Assembly: GCA_902803355.1 (NCBI GenBank)
Contig: CADCPP010000047.1
Span: 1 to 10,697 of the forward strand
Origin: an uncultured Lachnospiraceae bacterium
Lineage (GTDB): Bacteria; Bacillota; Clostridia; Lachnospirales; Lachnospiraceae
Direction: 5' to 3'
DNA: 10,697 bases
This document shows positions 1 to 5,751 of this stretch, in pieces (position 1 is the first letter of the stretch; each line of letters begins with the position of its first letter). The notes below the pieces were generated by a model that was not told the origin of the DNA, did not search any database, and saw only the letters and a program-made list of their open reading frames with translations. The position numbers and the translations under genes were made by a program.

Positions 1-27
1 CATAGGTTGCCAGACTTTCCGCACTGG

Positions 28-1248
28 TCAATCCAGTTCATCCATTTCGACCGTTACTTCGATGTGATGTTTCACCTCAGAAAGTTTGGACAATAGTGCA
101 ATGGCTTCGCAGCCGGCGGCGTTCGGGAACATATCCACAAAGCACAGCCGCTGCGGCTCGTAGCCGCCCAGCCTGAGCGCCGGGATATCCCGCACCAGGC
201 TTGCGGGCTTGCAGCTGATATACAGCAGATTCTCCGCGCCCCGCCGCATGATCTTCTGCAGGGCTTTCGGATTCACGCCGTCGCGCGGCGGATCCATCAC
301 GATCATCTCCGGGACCTGCGTGATCTCATCCAGCACTTTCAGCACATCGCCGCAGAGGAAGGAGCAGTTTGCAAGGCCGTTTAAGGCGGCATTTTCCCGC
401 GCGGCCTGCACGGCTTCCTCCACGATCTCCACCCCGATCACTTCCTTCGCGGCCGGCGCCAGCACCTGCGCGATGGTCCCGGTCCCGCTGTAGAGGTCAT
501 AGACCGTGCAGCCGTCGATGGCGCCGATATACTCCCGCGCCTTTCCATACAGCAGCTCCGCGCCAGGGGTATTGGTCTGGAAAAAAGAGAAGGGAGAGAT
601 GCGGAAGGTAAGGCCAAGAACCGTCTCCGTGAGGAAGTCATCGCCCCACAGGGTAGTTACCTTTTCCGGAATGACCGCGTCCGCAAGGCTGTTGTTTTCC
701 GTATGCAGAATGCCGCAAAGCTTTCCCTCCAGAGGCAGCTGCAGCAGCAGGTCCACGAATTCCTGCCCGGGCAGATAGCCGGAGACCGTCACCAGATTCG
801 CCAGGATCTCTCCTTTGCGGTTTGCCCGCAGCACCAGATGCCGCAGGATCCCCTGATGGCTTTTCTTGTGCAGGAAGGGAACTTCCTTTTTGCGGAAATA
901 TGCCTGCACGGCGTCGCAGATCAGGCCGAAATCCGCCGGCGCGATGCGGCAGTCCGGCACGGGAAGGATGTCATAGAAGCTTCCTTTTTTATGCAGGCCC
1001 AGCGTGAGCGGGCCGTCCTTGGATTCATTGCCGAAGGAGTATTCCATCTTGTTGCGGCAGCCGTACTGCTGCGGGCTGCCCAGGATCCCTTCGTATTTTC
1101 CGCATGCAAAGAACTCTTCCGGAAGCTGCGTCCGGAAGAGTTTCAGCATCTCCTGTTCTTTTGCGGCAAGCTGCTCCGCGTAGGGCTCCGCGCCGTAGCG
1201 GCAGCCGCCGCAGCGCCCGAAGGCGCTGCAGGTCGCTTTTTCCGTCAT
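28..1248 (-). CDS. 23S rRNA (uracil-5)-methyltransferase-like protein (RumA/RlmD/TrmA family), Fe-S type
   Basis: SAM-dependent enzyme predicted to methylate C5 of a uridine in RNA, most likely 23S rRNA. The 406-residue protein opens with an Fe-S ligand set, Cys7, Cys13 and Cys16 (C-x5-C-x2-C), completed by Cys100 in the VPDC motif. A Rossmann SAM site DLYSGTGTI is at 251-259, MDPPRDG at 318-324, and the catalytic Cys346 lies in YISCKPASL. Glu381 in GCEAIALL fits the usual catalytic base. The family is certain, but the exact target uridine cannot be read from sequence. The N-terminal TRAM domain common in RlmD is absent, because the Fe-S motif starts at residue 7. A GGAG lies 8 bases upstream of the ATG. 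The gene begins 15 bases after a small membrane-protein gene and probably shares its transcript. Confidence 0.92.
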   Translation of the reverse strand: MTEKATCSAFGRCGGCRYGAEPYAEQLAAKEQEMLKLFRTQLPEEFFACGKYEGILGSPQQYGCRNKMEYSFGNESKDGPLTLGLHKKGSFYDILPVPDCRIAPADFGLICDAVQAYFRKKEVPFLHKKSHQGILRHLVLRANRKGEILANLVTVSGYLPGQEFVDLLLQLPLEGKLCGILHTENNSLADAVIPEKVTTLWGDDFLTETVLGLTFRISPFSFFQTNTPGAELLYGKAREYIGAIDGCTVYDLYSGTGTIAQVLAPAAKEVIGVEIVEEAVQAARENAALNGLANCSFLCGDVLKVLDEITQVPEMIVMDPPRDGVNPKALQKIMRRGAENLLYISCKPASLVRDIPALRLGGYEPQRLCFVDMFPNAAGCEAIALLSKLSEVKHHIEVTVEMDELD

Positions 1249-1263
1249 GTGGTCTCCTGCTCC

Positions 1264-1539
1264 TTACGCTTCCGCAGGCGCTGCTTCGGCTTCAGCCTCA
1301 GGCAGGGCTTCCGGTGCAGCTTCCGCTTCGGGCTCAGCTTCGGAGCCTTCTTCCGCCGCAGCCGGCGCAGCATCCTCTTCCTTCTTTTCGTCCTTGAAGA
1401 GGGTCTCGTCTAATTCCTCATAATCATCGGCAAAGAAGAAATAGTAGACCAGCCAGCCGATCAGCGCCAGCACGGCAAGCACCAGAACGATGATCAGCGG
1501 TTTTTTCAGCTTGCAGCCGCATTTTTTCTGTTTGCTCAT
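1264..1539 (-). CDS. Small single-pass membrane protein with acidic Ala/Glu/Pro-rich tail
   Basis: I do not recognise a family. The 91-residue protein has a basic, Cys-containing N-terminus (MSKQKKCGCKLKK), one strong hydrophobic segment at about 14-36, then a tail rich in Glu, Ala and Pro with a few Asp/Lys (37-91). The tail is surely disordered and highly negative. The positive-inside rule places the N-terminus in the cytoplasm and the acidic tail outside. The frame stays open upstream to 1626, but I chose the ATG at 1537-1539. It has AAAGGAA about 7 bases upstream, and the promoter -10 at 1598-1603 lies inside the longer version. It is the first gene of an apparent operon with the rRNA methyltransferase 15 bases downstream. 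No function can be assigned. Confidence 0.75.
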   Translation of the reverse strand: MSKQKKCGCKLKKPLIIVLVLAVLALIGWLVYYFFFADDYEELDETLFKDEKKEEDAAPAAAEEGSEAEPEAEAAPEALPEAEAEAAPAEA

Positions 1540-1597
1540 GGCAGTTCCTTTCTTCTGAAAAACGTATGCTTTCCCGCGATGCGGGTCATCTGCGGAT

Positions 1598-1626
1598 ATT
1601 ATAGCATGGCAGGCCGTATCCCGCAA
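1598..1626 (-). promoter_or_regulatory. Sigma-A-like promoter for the small membrane protein and rRNA methyltransferase
   Basis: On the minus strand, TTGCGG (1621-1626) is followed after exactly 17 bases by a perfect TATAAT (1598-1603). Transcription would start near 1591, giving an untranslated leader of about 50 bases. A short perfect hairpin, CCCGC-ATC-GCGGG (1573-1585), lies near the 5' end of that leader. Confidence 0.75.
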
Positions 1627-1627
1627 G

Positions 1628-1668
1628 GGAAAAGCTTCAGCCTCACCTTCCGCGCCCGGATAAAGCTT
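1628..1668 (-). terminator. Probable intrinsic terminator after the ECF S-component gene
   Basis: Directly after the ECF stop codon, the minus strand can fold AAGCTTTATCC with GGCTGAAGCTT. This is an 11-base stem with one mismatch and one G-U pair, followed by a short U tract (TTTT, half of it in the stem). The U run is weak, so termination may be partial. It overlaps the -35 side of the next promoter. Confidence 0.45.
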
Positions 1669-2202
1669 CTATTGCATCTCCGTTTTCAGCAGCTTCCGCA
1701 GCAGTTTGCTCAAGGGCTCATACAGCAGCAGGATCCCCAGAAACGAGGAAGCCGCCAGCAGCAGTTCAAAGCCGATATCCGAGATCAGATAGGCGATAAA
1801 CGGCGTCTTCAGGACCCACATGGTCGGCACGATCATGATCCAGCAATAGAGGAAGGCAAACAGCGCGCCTGCAAAGGCTAACTTCAGGCTGTCCTCCGTG
1901 TGTTTGAACACGGTGCAGGTCAGCAGCGGGATCACCATCCAGGCGACCCACTGGCCCGTTGTCCAGATGGGATTCAGCGAGCCCATGTACACCGCGTCAA
2001 AGAAAAGGTAGACGGTGATGATCATGGTGCTTTTGGCAAAGCCAAGCGCCTTCGCGTACAGCAGCATCAGCAGGATCGTGAAATTCATGTTCGGCAGGAA
2101 GTTCAAAAGCTGCTCCTGTGTGAACAGGATCACCGTCAGCAGAGCCATGATGCAGAGCTCGCGTGCCGTCAGAAACGGTTTTTTCGATCCTTTGCCGGCC
2201 AT
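1669..2202 (-). CDS. ECF transporter S component, probably for cobalamin/corrinoid
   Basis: Integral membrane substrate-binding subunit of an energy-coupling factor transporter. The 177-residue protein has about six hydrophobic segments (roughly 16-28, 37-54, 57-75, 84-99, 107-131, 136-163), a short basic N-terminus and a basic end (LSKLLRKLLK). This is the usual size and layout of S components. It starts 3 bases after the DUF4430 stop codon, so the two are co-translated. Its weak SD (GGGAAG) lies at the end of the upstream gene. No EcfA/A' ATPase or EcfT gene is adjacent, so it should use a shared module elsewhere (group II ECF). Substrate is inferred from the upstream cobalamin riboswitch and the transcobalamin-like partner, not from binding residues. 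Family call is firm; the substrate is likely. Confidence 0.85.
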   Translation of the reverse strand: MAGKGSKKPFLTARELCIMALLTVILFTQEQLLNFLPNMNFTILLMLLYAKALGFAKSTMIITVYLFFDAVYMGSLNPIWTTGQWVAWMVIPLLTCTVFKHTEDSLKLAFAGALFAFLYCWIMIVPTMWVLKTPFIAYLISDIGFELLLAASSFLGILLLYEPLSKLLRKLLKTEMQ

Positions 2203-2205
2203 TGT

Positions 2206-2601
2206 TTACTTCCCGAAATTCGGGTCATAGACGGTCATGCGGAATTCCAGTTTGTCGCCGTCCTTGTATGGCAGCGTCTCGATCCCCTCCATGGCCATCT
2301 CGCCGTTGATGAGGATACTGATAAACTGCGACCAGTCTGCCGGCGTCACCAGCGATTCGATGTTCATCAGCATGCCGTTGTCGATCAGGACGTTGTCAAA
2401 ATTGTTTTTGACCAGATCCGTCAGCTTGTCGCCGGAATTGAAGACGATCTTCTTTTCCTTCAGCACCTTCTGGTCCACATCCGTTACCGTTACGGTGATG
2501 CTGCCGTCGCCCTTCGGCGTAAACGGCTTGGCAATGAGGATGTACGCCGCCGCGATCACGATCACGGCCAGCAGAGCCCAAAGAACCTTCTTGTTCTTCA
2601 T
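2206..2601 (-). CDS. Membrane-anchored DUF4430 (transcobalamin-like) protein
   Basis: This 131-residue protein has an N-terminal membrane anchor (about 6-25, after MKNKK) and an extracytoplasmic domain at about 34-131. The domain has the DUF4430 pattern: a GSITVTVTD opening strand, then a DWSQFISILINGE segment, then KDGDKLEFRMTVYD near the end. DUF4430 is related to the C-terminal domain of vitamin B12 carriers (transcobalamin/intrinsic factor). It probably captures corrinoid outside the cell and hands it to the S component encoded 3 bases downstream. There is no lipobox, so it stays as a signal-anchor protein. The nearest strong SD (GGGGAGG) is about 18 bases before the ATG, unusually far, and the ATG overlaps the stop codon of a possible leader ORF. 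The gene lies downstream of a cobalamin riboswitch. Confidence 0.83.
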   Translation of the reverse strand: MKNKKVLWALLAVIVIAAAYILIAKPFTPKGDGSITVTVTDVDQKVLKEKKIVFNSGDKLTDLVKNNFDNVLIDNGMLMNIESLVTPADWSQFISILINGEMAMEGIETLPYKDGDKLEFRMTVYDPNFGK

Positions 2602-2663
2602 GATAAAATTGACTTGAGAAAGACCTCCCCGCGATAATCCGGCCGCAAAAAAGACCTCTTCAG
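2598..2663 (-). other. Possible short leader ORF overlapping the DUF4430 start
   Basis: A small frame opens with CTG (2661-2663), 5 bases after a perfect AAGGAG (2669-2674). It could instead open with TTG (2646-2648), preceded by AGAGG. It ends in TGA at 2598-2600, overlapping the DUF4430 ATG as ATGA. The TTG version encodes 16 residues (MRPDYRGEVFLKSILS). The arrangement would suit translational coupling, which could explain the distant SD of the DUF4430 gene. The start is non-ATG and the ORF is short, so it may be chance. Confidence 0.25.
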
Positions 2664-2682
2664 TCGTTCTCCTTAGAATATT

Positions 2683-2853
2683 CAGGCAAGTCTCCTGGCT
2701 CCGCTTCTTCCTACTGTCCGCCTTCTCACAAAAACTTGCAATGGCTTGCGGAATGCGCTTTTTTCGCGCCTTCCCGGATCTCGTCCGCGTTACAGTTGCC
2801 GGTACAGCTAAGGTCTTTCACCTTATTCCTTATTAAACCCCTGCGGGTGCCTG
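2683..2853 (-). promoter_or_regulatory. Cobalamin riboswitch aptamer
   Basis: The minus strand carries the conserved core of the cobalamin riboswitch. In order: GGAATAAGGTGAAAGACC, GCTGTACCGGCAACTGTAA (2790-2808), ATCCGGGAAGGC, AAGCCATTGC, GAGAAGGC, and the B12 box GCCAGGAGACTTGCCTG (2683-2699). P1 closes the element as CAGGCA (2848-2853) with TGCCTG (2683-2688), giving 171 nt. It lies about 80 bases upstream of the DUF4430/ECF S genes and should turn them down when intracellular cobalamin is high. Which cobalamin form it prefers is not decidable here. The expression platform (2602-2682) holds a U6 tract (2647-2652) and SD-like sequences, but no convincing GC-rich terminator stem. Confidence 0.95.
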
Positions 2854-2859
2854 TTATCT

Positions 2860-2878
2860 GATGCGCTTTTGCGCGATC
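2860..2878 (-). repeat. Inverted repeat between pcrA and the riboswitch
   Basis: The minus strand reads GATCGCGCAAAAGCGCATC, a 7-base stem with one bulged C and an AAAA loop. It lies 6 bases upstream of riboswitch P1 and 47 bases after the pcrA stop codon. It lacks a U tract, so it is not a standard terminator on the minus strand. It could still shape the 3' end of the pcrA transcript or the 5' end of the riboswitch RNA. I found no convincing promoter between pcrA and the aptamer. Confidence 0.4.
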
Positions 2879-2925
2879 ATGCATGGCTGATCACAGCTTC
2901 TTTGACGGCTAAAGGCCTGTCCGTC

Positions 2926-5280
2926 TCATTCTTCTGTTTTCTCAAATCCGGCAAAGCCGGCAAGCATCACCTTGCGGCCATAGTTATCGAAGTCCACGGT
3001 CACTTCAATGTCCCTCTTGCCCTGCTGCACGCTCACCACCGTGCCCTTGCCGTAGCGTTTCTGCGTCACGCGGTCTCCCGCTTTCAGATCCGCGCCGCTC
3101 TGCGAGGCGGCCTTGATCTTCTCCTCCTGCGAGGAAAAATACGAGGATACCGGTCCGCTGCCCTGAGGTCTTACGCTTCCGCGCAGCTTGGGTTTTTCCT
3201 CATCATTGTTTACTGTTCCGAAGCCGAAGCTGTCACCGAAATCTGTCCAGCCCACGCTGGCCCCCTTTCTGCCGAAGGAAGAGATCCTTCCGGCCTCAAA
3301 ATCTTTTTTCATCTGTCTCTCGCTGCCTTCGCGCACGCCCATCATGGAAGCTTTGCGCTCCCGCTTTAAGCTGAGCGGATCGATCTCGTCCACGAACTGC
3401 GATGTATTATGGATCTGTGTCTGTCCGTTGATCATGCGCACGCGCGCTGCGGTCAGGATCAGTTTTTCCTGCGCGCGGGTAAAGCCCACATAGCAAAGGC
3501 GCCGCTCTTCTTCCAGGTCTTTCTCGTCTCCGGAATACAGAGACTTCGCGCTGGGGAAGAGGTCCTGCTCCATCCCGGCCAGGTAGACCTTGGGAAACTC
3601 CAGACCCTTGGCGCTGTGCATGGTCATGAGCGTCACGCGGTTCGTTTCGTCGACCATTTCATCCACATCCGAAACTAACGCCACCTGCTCCAGAAAACGG
3701 TTCAGAGCCTCGGGATCGCCCGGCTCATCCGCAAAGGATGCTGCCTTGTTCTGCAGCTCCAGAAGGTTCTCCAGTCTGGCCTCCGCCTCGATCTCGCCCT
3801 CTTCCTTCAGGGCTTCCCGATAGCCGCTCTTGTCCAGGATCAGATCGATCAGCTCCGCCACGCGCAGCTCATCTTTTGCCGCGCGGAAGCTTTCGATCAG
3901 CGACAAAAACTCGCTTAGCTTTGCCGCTGCGGCCTTTTTGGTCACGGGATCTGCCGCCGCGCGCCGCAGCGCCTCGAAGAAGGTCAGGCCCTGCTCAGCC
4001 GCCTGCGCGGCAATATTGTTCACCGTCGTATCCCCGATCCCGCGGCGGGGCACATTGATGATGCGGCGCACCGCCACATCGTCATAGGCATTTGCCACGG
4101 TCTTTAAATAGGCCAGAAGGTCCTTGATCTCCCGGCGCTCATAGAAGTTCGTGCCGCCGACCAGCATATACGGGATGCCGCGCTCCACAAAGGCTTCCTC
4201 CAGCAGTCTGGACTGGCTGTTCGTGCGGTAAAGCACGGCGCACTGCCCGTAGGCAAAGCGGCCCTTCTCCTGCTCGATATCCCGGGCGATGTCCCTGGCC
4301 TCCTCATGCGCGTCCGCGTATTCCCGGAGTGCCACACGATCGCCCTCCGGCTTGTCCGACCAGAGCGTCTTGTCCATGCGCTCGCCGTTATGGCTGATCA
4401 CCTGGTTCGCCGCCGCCAGGATATTTTTGGTGGAGCGGTAATTCTGCTCCAGACGGATCACCTCCGCCCCGGGAAAGGCCTTCTCGAAGTTCAGGATATT
4501 CCCGATATTCGCTCCGCGGAATTTGTAGATGGACTGATCGTCATCGCCCACCACGCAGAGATTTCTGTGCTCCCTTGCGAGCAGCTCCACAAACTGAAAC
4601 TGGGCTGTATTCGTGTCCTGGTACTCATCCACAAGAATATAGCGGAAGCGGTTCCGGTACTGTTCCAGAACATCCTCGTTTTCCCGGAAAAGCAGTACGG
4701 TGTTCGTCAGCAGGTCGTCAAAATCCATGGCGTCTGCCATCAGCAGGCGCTTCTGGTATTCGGTATAGAGCTCCGCGATCTTCTGTTCCCGAAAGCTGCC
4801 CGGCCGGGAAGCATAGTCCTCCGCCGTGATCACCTCATCTTTCAGGGACGAGATCTGCCGCAGCACATCCTTTTCATTGTAGATCTTCGGATCCAGATCT
4901 TTATCTTTGATGATGCGCCGCATGAGCACGCGGGAATCCTCGGTATCGTAGATGGTAAAAGAGCGGGTGTAGCCCAGTCTGTCTGCCTGGCTTCGCAGGA
5001 TGCGCGCGCAGCAGGCATGGAAAGTGGAGACGAAAACGCTGCCGCCCTGCGGCGTCATGGCCGTTACGCGGCTTTTCATCTCTTCGGCTGCTTTATTGGT
5101 AAAGGTTATGGCTAAAATATGCCAGGGATCTACCCCTTTTTCCTCAATCAAATAGGCTATGCGGTGCGTCAGGGTACGCGTTTTTCCCGAGCCGGCTCCG
5201 GCCAGAATGAGCAGCGGTCCCTCTGTTGTCCGCACAGCCTTCTGCTGAGGCGCGTTCAGCGTCTCACAGATGGATGTCAT
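2926..5280 (-). CDS. pcrA: ATP-dependent DNA helicase, PcrA/UvrD type (SF1A)
   Basis: 3'-5' DNA helicase used in nucleotide excision repair, removal of recombinase filaments and replication support. The 784-residue protein has all SF1A motifs: Walker A AGAGSGKT (27-34), ITFTNKAAEEM (58-68), DEYQDTN (218-224), GDDDQSIYKFRGA (245-257), QNYRST (279-284), HSAKGLEF (555-562) and ERRLCYVGFTRA (592-603). A disordered, Gly/Ser-rich linker follows. The C-terminus (about 735-784, GDRVTQKRYGKGTVV...) is the Tudor-like domain that in PcrA contacts RNA polymerase. Length fits Gram-positive PcrA. The ATG lies 6 bases after the yerC-like stop codon, and its SD AAAGGAG sits in the last codons of that gene, so the pair is one operon. 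UvrD is the only real alternative name. Confidence 0.96.
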   Translation of the reverse strand: MTSICETLNAPQQKAVRTTEGPLLILAGAGSGKTRTLTHRIAYLIEEKGVDPWHILAITFTNKAAEEMKSRVTAMTPQGGSVFVSTFHACCARILRSQADRLGYTRSFTIYDTEDSRVLMRRIIKDKDLDPKIYNEKDVLRQISSLKDEVITAEDYASRPGSFREQKIAELYTEYQKRLLMADAMDFDDLLTNTVLLFRENEDVLEQYRNRFRYILVDEYQDTNTAQFQFVELLAREHRNLCVVGDDDQSIYKFRGANIGNILNFEKAFPGAEVIRLEQNYRSTKNILAAANQVISHNGERMDKTLWSDKPEGDRVALREYADAHEEARDIARDIEQEKGRFAYGQCAVLYRTNSQSRLLEEAFVERGIPYMLVGGTNFYERREIKDLLAYLKTVANAYDDVAVRRIINVPRRGIGDTTVNNIAAQAAEQGLTFFEALRRAAADPVTKKAAAAKLSEFLSLIESFRAAKDELRVAELIDLILDKSGYREALKEEGEIEAEARLENLLELQNKAASFADEPGDPEALNRFLEQVALVSDVDEMVDETNRVTLMTMHSAKGLEFPKVYLAGMEQDLFPSAKSLYSGDEKDLEEERRLCYVGFTRAQEKLILTAARVRMINGQTQIHNTSQFVDEIDPLSLKRERKASMMGVREGSERQMKKDFEAGRISSFGRKGASVGWTDFGDSFGFGTVNNDEEKPKLRGSVRPQGSGPVSSYFSSQEEKIKAASQSGADLKAGDRVTQKRYGKGTVVSVQQGKRDIEVTVDFDNYGRKVMLAGFAGFEKTEE

Positions 5281-5286
5281 ATCAGA

Positions 5287-5577
5287 TTATTCTCCTTTTA
5301 AGCGTTTGCGCGCGGCCTCATAGCCCTCGCCGCCCTGCAGCAGAGAGCGCTTGACGCGGCTGATGGTCGCGGTAGACGCGCCGGTTTTTTCCTCGATCTC
5401 GTTATAGGTCATCTTATCCCGCAGAAGGAAAGCGACCTGCTGCCGCTGTGCAAGGGTTGCGATCTCATTGATGGTGCACACGTCCAGCAGATACTGTTCC
5501 ACTTCCTCTTCGGTCTCAAGCGTCAGAATGGCCCGGATCAACTCGCGGACAGGCTCCGACTGCATCAGCTCTTTCAT
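5287..5577 (-). CDS. YerC/YecD family TrpR-like DNA-binding protein
   Basis: Small regulator of the TrpR-related YerC/YecD family. The 96-residue protein has an N-terminal helical part and a helix-turn-helix at about 56-80 (MTYNEIEEKTGASTATISRVKRSL), followed by GGEGY, which is typical of the family. Its targets are not known from sequence. The frame is open to 5619, but I chose the ATG at 5575-5577: GGAGGG lies 5 bases upstream, and the promoter -10 (5610-5615) would fall inside the longer version. The last codons supply the SD of pcrA, 6 bases downstream, giving tight coupling. Confidence 0.88.
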   Translation of the reverse strand: MKELMQSEPVRELIRAILTLETEEEVEQYLLDVCTINEIATLAQRQQVAFLLRDKMTYNEIEEKTGASTATISRVKRSLLQGGEGYEAARKRLKGE

Positions 5578-5609
5578 TGCATCCCTCCGGCACGAATCGT
5601 ACTGCCAGC

Positions 5610-5638
5610 ACTTTAGCACATAAAAGCGCTGCTGTCAA
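5610..5638 (-). promoter_or_regulatory. Sigma-A-like promoter of the yerC-pcrA operon
   Basis: Minus-strand TTGACA (5633-5638, perfect -35), a 17-base spacer, then TAAAGT (5610-5615). Start of transcription would be near 5603, about 25 bases before the yerC-like ATG. It diverges from the alaX promoter 28 bases away. Confidence 0.8.
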
Positions 5639-5665
5639 GCTTTATTCACTTCAGGCGGAGGCAAA

Positions 5666-5694
5666 TTGCAAATCCGTCGGCTTTTTGCTACAAT
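5666..5694 (+). promoter_or_regulatory. Sigma-A-like promoter of the alanyl-tRNA editing gene
   Basis: TTGCAA (5666-5671), a 17-base spacer, then TACAAT (5689-5694). Transcription would begin near 5701, leaving a leader of about 50 bases with GGAAAGG about 7 bases before the ATG at 5752. Confidence 0.8.
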
Positions 5695-5751
5695 ACATGA
5701 AACCGATCGATTTCCCGCTGTTTTGCCGGCGGTTTTGCGGAAAGGCAGGAT

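Noticed and set aside
703..1413. Plus-strand frame of 236 codons
   Set aside because: Overlaps the methyltransferase and the small membrane protein in antisense; no start signal or domain.
2212..2224. Palindrome CCCGAAATTCGGG as an operator
   Set aside because: It lies in the last codons of the DUF4430 gene and overlaps the S-component SD; a 4-base stem at this position is weak and could be chance.
1900..2637. Plus-strand frame of 245 codons
   Set aside because: It runs antisense through the DUF4430 and ECF S genes and through the riboswitch platform. The product is Asp/His/Arg/Gln-rich with no domain, typical of a shadow frame.
2647..2696. Classical intrinsic terminator of the riboswitch ending in the U6 tract
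   Set aside because: The only pairing I find for the sequence before the U tract is a 6-8 base, G-U-containing stem with a loop of about 24 bases, using the B12 box itself. That would oppose ligand-induced shut-off, so I do not annotate it as a terminator.
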